A DNA stretch of 64,000 bases from Metamycoplasma gateae (GCF_036352135.1 NZ_CP143578.1:434001-498000); one strand, 5' to 3'. Positions 9,098 to 21,091 are shown, numbered from the stretch's first letter. Made by a program: numbers and translations. The notes: generated from the sequence alone by a model not told the origin.

Positions 9098-10691
9098 TAT
9101 CTAAATCACTTAAGTCTAAGTCTTCTAATCCAGCACTTAAATCAGCATCTTTTTTGAAATCTTTCATCTTTGTAGATGTTATTTTTTCATAATCTTCTTC
9201 AATTTCTTTTTTATCTTTAACTACAACATCTTTAATGTTTTCTGAATAAACATCGTAATCAGGATCTTCTTCTATATTGAAATTAAATTCATTTTGAATT
9301 TCTGACAATGCTTTTTCAATATCGTCATCAATATTTGATTCATATAATTGTTTTTCAAAAACTTGTTCTGTTTGTTGAGCCTTTTGTCTTAATTCGGCCA
9401 AATCTTCATCAAATTCAGAAATATTAAATGAAGAATCTAAAATTGAATCAAATGATTTTCTTGCAGGCTTTTTATTAATTGGTTTTAGATTTAGTTTTTG
9501 ACCTTGGTATTTTAACTTAGCTTCTTCTTCACTAATATTAGCCTTTTCGAAAGTGTATTGAATTCCCATTTGATCAGCTTGAGCCTGAGAAATTATGTCT
9601 AAACGACTCTTTGTAAGTTCAGAAGCTAAGCGAACATTTTGACCTCTTTTACCTATTGCAAGTGTATGTTGAGCATTAGGCACAATTACTATATAGCTCT
9701 TAAATTGTTCGGTAGAATCTTCTTTTTCTAGAATATCAATAACTCTTGACGGACTTACTGCGTTCATTACAAATTTTATTTTGTCTTCGTCATATAAAAC
9801 AACATCAATTTTTTCATCTTTTAATTGTTTTGAGATTGCTTCAATTCTTTCTGAGTTTTTACCAATTACAGTTCCTAATTCTTCAAGGGCAAAAGGAGCT
9901 GATTCAGTTTTTCTAATTGCAACTTTTGCTCTTTCACCAGGAATTCTAACAACTTTAACTAATTCCACGTAGCCTAATGCAACTTCAGGTATTTCTTGTT
10001 CAAATAATTTATTTAATAGTTTAGATTCGACTGATGAAACTAAAACTTGAGCATTTTTTGATTCAGGTTTTACTTCTTCGATATAAACATCTATTAAATC
10101 ACCTGGTCTTAAATTTGCAAGCAATCTAAGATTTGTAGTTGATGGGGGCATATATGCAACTGTACCATCTTGAAATTCCATTAAAGTTCCAGTTTTTGTT
10201 ATATTTGTAATTTTTGCCTTAACAATACTTCCAATTAGATTTATATATTTATTAAAAATCATTTGCTTTTCTAATTCGCGAATTTGTTGATTAAAAATAC
10301 TTAGTATTTTTTGATAATCTCTCTTATGAAATCTTTCAAAATCAATTTCATCCGAAATAATATCTCCTTCTTCGATGTTTGGATTTATTTCTAAGGCTTC
10401 CTTAATTGTGATTTCAATACATGGACAAAAATTATCTTTTTCCTCGTCTGTTTTAGGTTCTTCAGTAACAATTTTTGTGTGGTTAATAATTTTAAATTGT
10501 TTATTTTCTTTATCAATAATAAATTCAAGTTCAGCATCAGGATCATATTGACCTAATATAACTTGTTCGACTGCACCTTTGAATAAATTAATTACAATAT
10601 CTTCATCAATTCTTTTAATTTGTGAAACATTATAAATCGCATTAAATATTTCTTTAGCTTTTAATGCTGTATTTGTACTTTTGATGCTCAT
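9084..10691 (-). CDS. nusA: Transcription elongation/antitermination factor NusA
   Basis: A 535-residue protein that binds RNA polymerase and nascent RNA and modulates pausing and termination. In order: an N-terminal polymerase-binding domain (about 1-130), an S1 domain (about 155-220, with GTLMEFQDGTVAYMP), KH1 (about 240-310, VVRIPGERAKVAIRK) and KH2 (about 320-385, TLAIGKRGQNVRLASELT). The last 140 residues form an acidic tail rich in Asp, Glu and Lys rather than a standard AR domain. The final sense codon is TGA (Trp) directly before TAA. The ATG at 10691 follows AAAGGAG. It is the first gene of the minus-strand translation operon. Confidence 0.95.
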
Positions 10692-10719
10692 ATTTTCTCC
10701 TTTATTTAAATTTTATTAC

Positions 10720-10751
10720 AAAAGGATTGGCCAAAGCGACCAACCCTTTTT
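10720..10751 (-). terminator. Terminator between tex and nusA
   Basis: AAAGGATTGG pairs with CCAACCCTTT with one mismatch around a 9-base loop, with short T-runs on both sides. It probably ends the tex transcript just before the nusA operon. Confidence 0.6.
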
Positions 10752-10839
10752 AATCTTGATTAAAAATAGTATGATTAAATTTTAATATAAAAATGTAATT
10801 TAGATTATAAAAAAACTAATTATTATATTTTTTTATAAT

Positions 10840-12996
10840 CTATCAAATTATTTTTCCTTGTAATTTTAAGTTATTTTTGTCGATATCAATAATTTTGATA
10901 TTTATATTTGAACCAATTGAAATCACATCTGAAGGATGTTTGATAAAATGGTTTTCATCTTTTTTCATATTTCTTATATGAATTAACACATTTTCTTTTA
11001 ATCCTATATATGCAAAAACACCAAAGTTTGTTATATTTTGAACTTGGCCTATAATTTCTTGGCCTATTTGAATATCTTCAAATCTCAAAATTTTATCGTT
11101 TACTATAAAACCTGATTTATTGTCTCTAATATCTTTACCTGGAGCTAATAAAGAATCAATTATTAAACTTATATCATACTTACTTGAATTTAATTTATTA
11201 GATAATTCTTCGATGTTTGCTGATTTTAGTGTTTCTACATCGATATCTTTCAGGTCAATTTCTAATTCTTTTACAACACTATCTGCTAAATCATATAAAT
11301 CAGGATGAATATTTGTTTTATCGTAAATATTTTTTGAGTCATAAATTCTTAAGAAACCAACTGATTGTTCGTAAGCTTTCGGTCCCAATCCTTTTACTTT
11401 TTTAAGTTCATTTCTTGATTTAAATACACCATTTTCATTTCTATAATCTACGATGTTTTGGGCAATGGTTTTAGAAAGCCCAGAAACATATTCTAAAATA
11501 AATTTAGTTGCAGTATTTAAATCAACGCCCACCATGTTAACTGCCTTATCAACCTTGAATGATAATTTTGATGCTAATTGTTTTTGATTTACATCATGTT
11601 GATATTGTCCAACACCAAGTGATTTAGGGTCTATTTTAATAAGTTCATTAAGTGGATCTTGAAATCTTCTACCTATGTTTATTGCTGACCTATATTCAAG
11701 TTCAAGATTAGGAAATTCTTCTTGTGCAATTTTTGAAGCTGAATACACAGAAGCCCCAACCTCACTTACTATTGCAAATTTAGTATCAATATTAAAACCT
11801 TTTTCTCTTCTTACTTTTAAAAGTTTATCAACAAATTCCTCTGTTTCTCTACTTGCGGTACCATTTCCAATTACAATTAAATCTACGTAATATTTAGATA
11901 ATATTTCATGGCATTTTTTTACAGCTTCTAAAAATTTATCTTTTGAAGAAGAATGTGGATAAATAATAAATCCTTCTAAATAATTACCATTACCATCTAA
12001 CATTGCGCACTTACAACCATTTAAATATCCCGGATCAATTGACAAAATGCTTTTATTTTTAACAGCTGGTGATAACAATAAATCTTCAAGATTTTGCGCA
12101 AATAGTTCTATAGCTTCTTTTTCTGCTCTTTCAAATAAATCAGCCTTTATTTCTCTAATAATCGAAGGAAATATCAAACGATCTAAGGCATCTTTGATTG
12201 ATTCATTAATTATTTTTGCAGTTCTTTTGTTAATGAAAAATTTGTTATTTAAATGGTAAATTATTACTTTTTCATTAAATTCAATTGTGTAAGATAATAT
12301 TTTTTTATCCTCACCTCTTGTTATTGCTAAAATTCGGTGGTTTGGTATTGTTTTAACTTTTTCATTATAGTCATAATATTGCTTAAATGTTTCTTTTTCA
12401 TCTTCAACATTTTTCTTTTTTGTGATAATAGTCCCATAATTAACTAATTGATTTTTAACAAAATCACGTACAAGAGGATCTTGGGAAATATTTTGAGCAA
12501 TTATAAATTTAGTTTGTTCAATTACATCATCTGTATTTAATAATGTTTTATTGTCAATGTATTTTGCAGCTTCTTTAAAAACGTTAAAATTTTCATCCTT
12601 ATTATTTAAAATAAGGTCAGCAAAAGGACCTAATCCAAGAGCTAAGGCTTCAGTAGCTTTAGTTTTTTTACCAATTTTAAAAGGTTCATAAATATTCTCA
12701 ACTTCTTGTTTCGTTGAAGCTTGTTCTATTTTTTTAGCAATTTCTGGATCTAGCAATTTCTTTTCTTCTAGTATATTTTTTACATATTCTTTTCTTTTTT
12801 GTAATTCTACATCATATTCATATAAATTAAAAATACTTGCTACTTGTTCTTCATCCAATCCGCCCGTTACTTCTTTTCTATAACGCGAAATAAAGGGAAT
12901 TGTTGCACCGTCTTGCAATAATTTTAATGTTTCAGCAACTTGATAATCTTTTATATTAAGTTTTTTTGCTACGTTTTTAACCGATATATCAACCAT
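10840..12996 (-). CDS. tex: Tex-family RNA-binding transcription accessory protein
   Basis: A 718-residue protein with the full Tex layout: N-terminal helical region (FISRYRKEVTGGLDEEQV near residue 40), a YqgF/RuvC-like fold (ILSIDPGYLNGCKCAMLDGNG, about residue 320), helix-hairpin-helix motifs (GLSKTIAQNIVDYRNENGVF and KKVKGLGPKAYEQSVGFLRI), and a C-terminal S1 domain (GQVQNITNFGVFAYIGLKENV). Tex binds nucleic acid and affects transcription or RNA turnover; its exact role is unclear in most bacteria. The last codons are TGA (Trp) then TAG. GGAGGAAAT precedes the ATG. The length is slightly below the usual 720-780. Confidence 0.93.
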
Positions 12997-13143
12997 ATTT
13001 CCTCCGTTTTTTTATTATTCTAAATTAGTATTTTAAATTATAAGACAAATAATGTTTTCGTTAATTTTTCTAAAATTTTTTTTAATATAGTTATTTATAA
13101 TTTAAATAAAATTTATTTTTATTTTTTTAAAGAGGTGGATGAA

Positions 13144-14055
13144 ATGTTAAGAATAGGATTAATAGCTGAATTTAACCCATTTCATAATGGTCATATTTTT
13201 TTATTAAAAAAAATTAAAGAAATATATCCTGATTCAAAAATAATAGTCGCCCTTTCATCTAATTACACTCAACGCGGAGAAATAGCATGTTCCTCGTTTT
13301 CAACAAGAAAAAAAATATGCAAAAAATATGGTGTTGATAAGGTTATAAAATTAGATTTTGAAACTTCGACACAAGCAGCACATGTTTTTGCAAAAGGTGC
13401 AATTGATAAATTAAATAAAAATAAGATTGATGTTCTGTTTTTTGGAACTTCAGATACAAATGACATAAATAAATATATAAAAGCTTCCAAACTAATTAAA
13501 GGGAATAAAGAACAATATGATAAAAACGTTAAAAAAATATTAAAGACAGGTAAATCATTTATTTTTGCTTGTTATGAATCTCTAAAATTATTCCTAGATG
13601 AAAAGGAAATACCTGAGGACATTTTAGGATTTGAATATACTAAATATGTTATTAATAACAATATAAATATTAAATTAAATTGTATAAAACGTTCTATTTC
13701 TCATCATTCACAAGATATAAGTGATGAATATGCTTCTGGAACAAAGCTACGCGAGATGATTAAAAACAATGAAGACATATCCAAATTTTCTCCTCTAAAA
13801 ATAAAGAAGGTAAAAAGAATAGAAGACACTTACAAAAAATTTAAAAAAATTATTGTAAAAACAAATGCAAACAAACTTTCAAAAATTAAATTAATGTCCG
13901 AAGGAATGGAAAATTTATTCAAAAAAAATATACAAGCTAATTCTTATGATGAGTTCATAAATTTATGTACTTCGAAACGCTACACATCTTCTAGAATTAA
14001 AAGGGTTTATTTGTATGTTTTGAAGAAAAAAATCAAAAAAAATCAAACAAATTAG
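13144..14055 (+). CDS. tmcAL: tRNA(Met) cytidine acetate ligase-like protein
   Basis: A 303-residue nucleotidyltransferase-fold protein. It opens LIAEFNPFHNGHIFLLKKIK, with the HxGH ATP-binding motif, as in the TmcAL (formerly YlbM/DUF795) family, which uses acetate and ATP to form N4-acetylcytidine at the wobble base of elongator tRNA-Met. LSSNYTQRGEIA and the later SGTKLREMI fit the family. The usual length is about 400, so the C-terminus is shorter and the enzyme may be reduced. AGAGGTGG ends six bases before the ATG at 13144; the GTG at 13135 lies inside that site and is rejected. It is divergent from tex. Confidence 0.82.
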   Translation: MLRIGLIAEFNPFHNGHIFLLKKIKEIYPDSKIIVALSSNYTQRGEIACSSFSTRKKICKKYGVDKVIKLDFETSTQAAHVFAKGAIDKLNKNKIDVLFFGTSDTNDINKYIKASKLIKGNKEQYDKNVKKILKTGKSFIFACYESLKLFLDEKEIPEDILGFEYTKYVINNNINIKLNCIKRSISHHSQDISDEYASGTKLREMIKNNEDISKFSPLKIKKVKRIEDTYKKFKKIIVKTNANKLSKIKLMSEGMENLFKKNIQANSYDEFINLCTSKRYTSSRIKRVYLYVLKKKIKKNQTN

Positions 14056-14060
14056 TTAAA

Positions 14061-14090
14061 AAAAACGAAAAATGCTTCGTTTTTTGTTTT
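14061..14090 (+). terminator. Terminator of tmcAL
   Basis: AAAAACGAA and TTCGTTTTT form a stem around a 6-base loop, followed by T-rich sequence six bases after the gene end. Confidence 0.75.
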
Positions 14091-14109
14091 AGCAAACAGT
14101 TAAAAATAC

Positions 14110-14550
14110 TAAATATTACAAAATATATTTGAAGTAGTTATATAGATTTTAATACTATCAATAAACTAATCAAGGGAGATAAAACATTTCTCTATTATGC
14201 TAATACTGGAATTGATAAAGAGTATGCGAGATTTGACTAAATTTGATAAGAGATTTAATTGTTTAAAAAATGATTAAATGATAATGATTTTACAGTTGAA
14301 AATTTATCACAAAGTGAAATTTTCTTAGAATTATTTAAGTCTGTTAATGTTGAATATTTAAAACATAAATATCTTTCTGCTTATGTGCGAGCGATTATAA
14401 TTACAAAAGATTGTGAGATTACTCAAGTGAAGAAAGAACTGTATTAGGTTTATTAAATGGAGTGGAAAATTATATCTATCAGCTAATAGAAGTTGAAGAA
14501 GGAAAAGTTTCAAAATATTTTAGAAAAATGATAATTAAAAACTTCACCTA
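14110..14550 (+). pseudogene. Decayed, unidentified gene remnant
   Basis: No intact gene lies between tmcAL and pip. The plus strand has protein-like pieces in different frames: DFNTINKLIKGDKTFLYYAN about 14145-14238, then LTKFDKRFNCLKN about 14234-14270, then NDNDFTVENLSQSEIFLELF and EYLKHKYLSAYVRAIIITK about 14275-14410, then ENYIYQLIEVEEGKVSKYFR about 14468-14525. Several stops and shifts separate them. Codon use resembles the neighbours and the end is followed by a terminator. I do not recognise the family. Confidence 0.45.
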
Positions 14551-14569
14551 ATTAAGCGAAGTTTTTTTA
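14537..14569 (+). terminator. Hairpin terminator (possibly bidirectional)
   Basis: AAAACTTC and GAAGTTTT enclose 12 bases and are followed by a T-run on the plus strand. The minus strand also has a short T-run, so it may serve pip as well as the gene remnant. Confidence 0.7.
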
Positions 14570-14616
14570 AATTTTGTTTTTTATAATTTTAGCAATTGAT
14601 TATACATTATTAATAT

Positions 14617-15558
14617 CTAATTAGATGCTAGTATTTTAAATTCTTCGGTGGCATCAACTAATGCTTGTGCAATTTCTTCTTCTTTTGAAGAATGGCCCGC
14701 AATAACAAAATATAACTTTGAATTTTCTAAATTTTTGTGTAATAAATAAGCTCCTTCGGGTCTACAATCCATATCGTATCTACCATGAATAATTATTGTA
14801 GGAATGTGTTTTATTTTTTTGATGTTATTTAAAATATAATTGTCTTCTAAAAAAATATGATTAATAAAATAATGGTTTTCCAACCTTGCAAGTTCTAGGT
14901 TTGATTTATCGTTAGATAAAATTGTTTCAATATCTAATAATGGTTTTAATGTAATTAATCCTAATTCTCATTTTGCTCAATGATAAGCGGCCTTATAAGC
15001 AAGTTTTAAATCTTTACTGTTTAAATATTTGCTGTATGCTTTTATTAAATCATGTTTTTCATCTTCTGAAACAAAATTTGAAAACTCTTCATAAGCTTCT
15101 GGAAAATAATGTGAAGCCCCTTTTTGATAAAGATATTGGTCATCTTCATATCTACCTAAGAAAATTCCTCTTAATATCATTCCACTTACACTTTGAGGAT
15201 AATTTATAGCATAAATTAAACTTAAACAAGACCCTCAAGATCCACCAAATAAAATTCATTTATCTATTTTTAATTCTTTTCTTAGTTTTTCCATATCTTC
15301 AACTAAGTCTAATGTTGTATTATCTTTAATTTCTGCTGATGGAATAGATTTCCCACAACCTCTTTGATCAAATAAAATAATTCTATAATGTTTAGGATCA
15401 AAATATTGACGACTAGATTCAGAAATTCCTCCTCCAGGACCACCATGAACAAATAATATTGGTTGTCCTTTTCGATTTCCAACTTCTTCATAATAAATAC
15501 TATGAATATCACTAACCTTTAAATGCCCACTCTTATAAGGTTCTATGGGTTCAAACAT
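14617..15558 (-). CDS. pip: Proline iminopeptidase
   Basis: A 313-residue alpha/beta-hydrolase that removes N-terminal proline from peptides in the cytoplasm. FVHGGPGGGISES is the oxyanion-hole motif, FDQRGCGKS follows, GGSWGS carries the nucleophile Ser, HGRYDMDCRPEGA the Asp, and IAGHSS the His. These match the S33 family of proline iminopeptidases. An ATG 15 bases upstream gives a 5-residue extension, but AAAGGAA lies between the two, so the start is 15558. TGA codons replace Trp in LFGGSWGS's neighbourhood and elsewhere. It supports amino acid supply from host peptides in an organism with few biosynthetic routes. Confidence 0.92.
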
Positions 15559-15636
15559 AATAATTCCTTTCATTTATATTTGTATTATTAAATTATATAT
15601 AAATATTTTGGCTAATCAGCTCATTAATGTATGAAC

Positions 15637-15674
15637 AAAAAGAAGGACTTAATATTATTACAGACCTTCTTTTT
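15637..15674 (-). terminator. Terminator after nrnA
   Basis: AAAAAGAAGG and CCTTCTTTTT form a 10-bp stem between nrnA and pip; the minus-strand side ends in a T-run. Confidence 0.75.
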
Positions 15675-15693
15675 AGATTTAAATTAATGTAAT

Positions 15694-16614
15694 TTATTTA
15701 CTTTTATTAATAAAGTTAAGAATTTCGTTTAATTTAGTTAAATCATTTTGTATAAATCCTGAAGAATTTAAATGTCCTCCACCACCAAAGGCATTAGCAA
15801 CTTTTGATACATCAAAATATGTTTTAGATCTTATTTCGCAGCGATAATCGCCTTCTTTTCTTTTTAGAAAAGCAAGAGAAACCTCAGTAGTTGATTGTTC
15901 AACAAACTTAGCAACCAAAGGTCTTGCAATGTCGTTTGAAACTTCTTCATCAACTATCATATAAGATACTAAACTATTAACTTCAACATTTTTAATAGCT
16001 TTTAAAATAAATAAATTTTCAGCTTCATTAAGTTGCATCTTTTTTAATAAATTATTATAATCAAGACCCTGATCCATTAGAAATTTCATACATTCAAATG
16101 TTTCAGAATTAACATTTCTTTCTTTAAAAAATTCTGTATCTGTAATTATTGCAACAGCTAATGCTTCAATAACTTTTTGATCAGTTTTTAATTTTAATAT
16201 CATTGCTAATTTAGTCATTAACTGACCAGTAGCCGGTCAAAAATCACCGCCAATTTCAAATAGTCATTTACCTTCAAAAGGATGATGATCAATTTTTAAT
16301 GATTCTTCTGTTTTGACTCTTTTGTCATATATTCTTTTTTTTGTTGAAGTATCAACAACTATTTTTAATGAACTATCAAAAAAATCTTGATCAACTAATT
16401 GTATTTCTTCATCGCTTAAAAACATTAAATTTCTAGGGTAATCCCCGCCCGAAATTCTTACATTCTTACCTTTTTCATTCAAAAGAATCAAATGTTTTAA
16501 TGCAACTGCTGAGCCAAGTGTATCACCATCAGGTTCAACATGTGTAAATAATGTTATATTTTTAGCCTTTTTAATATATGTTCAAAATTCAGTAATTTTT
16601 TGTTCTAAATTCAT
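15694..16614 (-). CDS. nrnA: DHH/DHHA1 phosphoesterase (NrnA-like)
   Basis: A 306-residue protein of the DHH family. The N-terminal domain has THVEPDGDTLGSAVALK (metal-binding Asp residues), VVDTSTKKRI and IDHHPFEG, the DHH motif itself. The DHHA1 domain near the C-terminus shows FGGGGHLNSSGF, the substrate-binding GGGH motif. NrnA enzymes degrade nanoRNAs and can remove the 3' phosphate from pAp; mycoplasma homologues do both. The ATG at 16614 shares one base with the stop codon of the upstream permease gene, so it appears to be the last gene of the p37-p29-p69 transcript. Confidence 0.9.
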
Positions 16615-18782
16615 TATGTTCTCACTATCGATGCTTGTTTTTCAAAATAATTTTCAATAGCTATATTAGCAGATTTTTTAGCCATTCTTTTTCTTTTAAA
16701 TCAATTTTTTATACTCATATTATTTTTCATTACACTATCATATGTTTGTTTATAAATAGAAGAAACATCATCTTTTACTAGCTTTATATTATGTCTATAA
16801 AGATCAATATATTCTTTCTTTTTAGAATTTAACTCTTTTAAAAGAATATCATCAGGTAAATTCTTATTTTCAATTCAATATTTATAAATAAATAATTTAT
16901 TAAACTTATGAAAAGCAATCATGTAATTTGCATAGTATTTGTCGTTTGCAAAATTGATATTATTTGTTTTAGATATTGCTAATGATTTAATTAACATATT
17001 TCTTTTAAGAAGTTTTTTAAATCACACATCTTGGTCAAAGAAATAACCAGTCATTAATTTTGATCTTACCATGTTTGAAATTTGTTCCAATATTAGTAGC
17101 ACTGCAATGGTAAATAATAAATATGAAGATAATTTATCTCAATTATTTGAATCAGATGAATAAGTGCTAATTTGGAAACCAAAATCACTTGCTCCTACTG
17201 CGCCTATAACAACTGTACTCTTGAAATTAATTTCAACTCTATATAAAAAGTTCGATAAGGCTTGAGGAAGTATTGATTTTATAATTACAAATTTAACTTT
17301 TTGGAATCAAGTAGCTCCAAGGGAGTCAAGAGATTGAAATAGTTTATTTGGTATCTTTTCCACAGATTCCATTATTAATTTTCCAAGCATACCAATTGAG
17401 TGAATACCTAAAGCTAATACCCCGGCAAAAAGTTTTGAATCTTTTGAAAGTATTAAGAATAATAACGCAAACGTAAATGCTGGTATTGCTCTTAATACAA
17501 TTATTAATAACTTGAATGGGTATGAAAAATATTTATTTATGTTTTTTGATGCTAATATTCCAAGAATTAAGGCAAAGAATAAACCAATTATAGAAGAAGC
17601 TATTGAAACCAATAAAGCATCAATACCTAGAGGAATAACGCTTGTTTTAGTACCTTTTCATTCTCCTCCAAATAAACTCCAATCTGGATTAAATAATTTT
17701 TTGATACCATGTTTAAATTGATTAATTTTTGTAGAGTTTCCAATGTTTCATTCAATTTGTGTCAATGAGGCAATAATTAAGGAAATAACAAATATTAAAA
17801 TAAATATTTTAAAAATAAACATCTTAGATTTTTGACTTTTTAGTTGTTCTAGTTGTTTTTTATATGGTAATTTTTCATCAATCGTTGGATGTTTTTGTGA
17901 ATAATCTAAAATATATTTTTTAATTAAGAAATTCAAAGTTTCAATGAATATCATTAAGGTTATTAAAGTTCATAGAACTATTGACATATGTGAAAAATTA
18001 TGTTCCACAGCATATTGATCCGAAAGAAGCTGTCCTATAGTTCCAATTCCTACAATTGAAAGAATAGCAGCAAATCTTACAACCATTTCAAATGAATAAA
18101 ATCCATATGAAACTATTCTTTTCATTAAATATGGTAATATCGCGCTTTTGAATGCTAAAGCCTTGCTATTACCAATAGCTTGTGCTCCATAATAAGCACT
18201 TGTATCATATGTGTCCAAATCTTCATACAATCATTTGCTCATTAAAGAACATACAAATATTGCGATTGAAAAAGTTGCAGCTAAGCTTTTTGAAAATAAG
18301 AAGAAGAATATAAAAGCAAATACAACAGGTGGAACTGCTCTTATAATCGACATTATTATTCTAAAAGGCAAGTATATAATTTTGTCTTTTATAAAGTTTT
18401 TAGAACTCAATAAAGCAATAGGTACAGAAAGAATTATTCCAAGTATAGTACCTAAAATTGAGTACGAAACTGTCGTTCATAAATATTGTAGACTTCTAAT
18501 AAAGGTCTCAGTAGGTGTAAATGTTGAAGCACCAATCTCTGCTTCTTTATTAACCTCAAAAAAATGTCCTATTTGTCTTCAAAATTCTTTTCAGTTTTGA
18601 AAATCGGGCTTTATAGCAATTATCATTGATATTACTAATATAAAGATTATTGTTCCACCTAAAATTTTTAATCAAGGAAACTTTTTAGTAACTTTTTGAT
18701 TATTAATATCAATAAATTTTGGATTAAAATAATTAACTATAGACTCATTAAATAATTTAAATTTAGCACTTGAATTATTCAT
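16614..18782 (-). CDS. ABC transporter permease, two fused domains (p69-like)
   Basis: A 722-residue membrane protein made of two permease units in tandem. Each unit has several hydrophobic helices and an EAA-type loop: the first near YGAQAIGNSKALAFKSAILP, the second near FQSLDSLGATWFQKVKFVII. This is the layout of P69 in the M. hyorhinis p37-p29-p69 operon, annotated as phosphonate-type. A charged, lysine-rich C-terminal tail of about 150 residues follows the last helix. It overlaps the ATPase gene by 8 bases and the next gene, nrnA, by one. The substrate is set by the P37-like lipoprotein: thiamine compounds are plausible, phosphonates less so. Confidence 0.88.
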
Positions 18783-19680
18783 TATTTTTATTTTCACTAA
18801 TTTTATCTAAAATTTCTTTTTGAATTATTTGTCTCTTACGTCTATTTTCAATAAATTGCTCTTCATCAAATTGCTCTAATTTTTCGCCATATATTTCTTT
18901 TAACTTAGTTAAATCCACTTTTTCTCAACTATCATTAAAAATAATTCTTCCTTTTTTTACACCTATTATTCTATCAGCATATTGCAATGCTAAATCAACG
19001 TGATGTAAATTTGCTACAACAGTTATTTTTTCTAATTTATTTGCAAATAGAAAGCCATCCATAACGCTTTTAGCCATAATAGGGTCCAAAGCTCCTACAG
19101 GTTCATCAGCTAAGATTATTTTAGGTTTTTGAGCTAATGTTCTTGCTAGTGCAACTCTTTGCATCTGCCCACCTGATAAATCTTTAGCCATGTCGTATGC
19201 ATTTTCTAAAATATTTACTTTTGCAAGACATTGATAAGCAAGTTCAACATCTTTTTTACTATATAAACCAAAAAATGCTCTAAATTTATTCATTTGTGGA
19301 AGTCTTGCAGAAAGAACATTTTGTAAAACTGAAATATTTTCAACAAGATTATAGTTTTGAAAAATAATTCCTACTTTAGTTCTAAATTTTCTTAATTTGT
19401 TACCTTTTAAATTGTTAACAAGGTAGGGACCTACTTTTAGAGTCCCTGAAGTTATACCGCTTATTTTATTTACTGTTTTTATTAATGTTGTTTTTCCTGC
19501 ACCCGATAATCCAATAACGGCAACGAATTCTCCTTGTTTAATTTCAAGGTTAATATCACTTAATCCTTTAGTACCATTTGGATATACTTTTGATGCATTT
19601 TCTCAAACGATATTTCAATCTTCTTTAAAAGATTGTTTATCATTAATATTTATATTTTTATCTTTGTTTTTGTCAGACAT
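18775..19680 (-). CDS. ABC transporter ATP-binding protein (p29-like)
   Basis: A 301-residue ABC ATPase that drives the p37/p69 importer. Walker A is GLSGAGKTT, the Q-loop is IIFQNYN, the signature is DLSGGQMQR, Walker B is KIILADEPVGALD and the switch His is in NLHHVDLA. All key residues are present, so it should be active. The architecture matches PhnC-type proteins. There is a 35-residue polar N-terminal lead and a charged C-terminal tail. The ATG is eight bases after the p37 stop, and its 3' end overlaps the permease start by eight bases. Confidence 0.92.
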
Positions 19681-19687
19681 TATATTT

Positions 19688-20971
19688 TTATGATTTTAAG
19701 AATGTTTTAAAACCGATAAAATGTTTCTTAAATCATTGTTCTGGATATGTAAATGATGCGGCTGAAGTTGTTGAAGTATAACCATAAATAACATGTTTAC
19801 TTACATCATCTCAATTTAATTGTCAATCTGAACCTTGTTCATCTAATGCTTTTTTAACAATTTTATAGATTTCTGAATTCTTGTTAACATAAATATATGA
19901 ACGGTAGAAACCAACCTTTGGTAAGTCAGTGCCATCAGCTAAAGAATCAACATGAGCCTTTAATTGTTCATTATATCCTTCTGTTGTTGCTTGTGGGTTT
20001 GAAGCTGCTTCTTTATTTATATACAAGTTATTATTGTTAAATGTTTTGTAATTATTAAATGCTTCTACTAAAAGTTTTTCATCATTAAATTTAGGTGCAG
20101 AAGAATTTTCTTTACTCATGTAAGGGTCAATAATTTGAACATTTCTTCCTGCTTGTAAGATAAAACTTGAATTTCCAGATAATTTAGCTCATGTATCAAC
20201 CGGTAAAAATGCTACGTCTATTGATTTTGATTTTAAAGCAGATGCAGCTGCATTGTAATCACTTGAAACTGAAATTTCAATATTTGTAATTGATTTTTCC
20301 ATAAAGAATCTAGCCAATTTTTCAGTTGCTTTTTGTACTAATGATGCATCTGAAGATGGAATAAATTGAATTTTTAACTTTTTATCAGCTGATACTGTCG
20401 AAAATGTTTTGTCTGTTTCATTGTATGAAATATATTCACTATCACCTGTTGGCATAGTTGCATATGCCTTTTTAGATTCACCAAGAATGTTATAAGTAAT
20501 TTCTGATTCGAAACCTACAGGAGTATATCCATCGTGGTTATAAATTTTAAAAATACTATTTAATTTATTATTTGAATCTTTATATGTTAAATTACCTTCA
20601 ACACCGCTTTTAGCTTCAGCTCCGGCACTATTAACTGCTAATATTAATAGCTGTTGAATAGCTTTAATATCTCCTAATTTTAAGTCTGATCTTGCTTGAA
20701 CTCCGTCGTTAGAAATATAGTTTGTTGCCCCGATAACTACTAAATCTTGTGGATTTGTTTTTTCATAAAATCTAGCATCTGCTCATGCTCCTGCCATAGT
20801 AATACTTTTGTTTGCTAATTTTTGCATTTGATCAGCATAACCATTTGTTTTAATTGCCTCAAATGACTGCTCAGGTTGACATTGAACAGAAATAAGCCCT
20901 AATGCAACTGGTAAAACTGGTGTTGCAATTAGAGATGATAATAAAAATTTTCTTTTTGTTGTATTTTTCAT
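19688..20971 (-). CDS. P37/Cypl-like substrate-binding lipoprotein
   Basis: A 427-residue surface lipoprotein and first gene of the ABC importer operon. The signal peptide has a KKxKRK-type start, a hydrophobic core and ends ISVQC, so Cys31 is the probable lipid anchor; Gln before the Cys is unusual (Ala, Ser or Gly is common). The mature part has the phosphonate-type periplasmic-binding fold: KLKIQFIPSSDASLVQKATE with a later YNAAASALKSKSIDVAFLPV, as in PhnD and in P37 of M. hyorhinis, which was crystallised with thiamine pyrophosphate. The ligand here is therefore more likely a thiamine compound than a phosphonate; that is inference. Confidence 0.87.
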
Positions 20972-21061
20972 TTTTCCTCAATCTTTTTTTAATTTCTTAA
21001 TTCTTAACTTTACTTTAATTTTTTTAACAAAACAAATTATAAAAAAAGGAAAAATAAGTAT

Positions 21062-21091
21062 AAAAAAAACACCTTTTTTATTAGTGTTTTT
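21062..21091 (-). terminator. Terminator of the dnaB-dnaI operon
   Basis: AAAAACAC and GTGTTTTT form an 8-bp stem around an 11-base loop; on the minus strand it is followed by a run of T. It lies between dnaI and the p37 gene. Confidence 0.8.
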
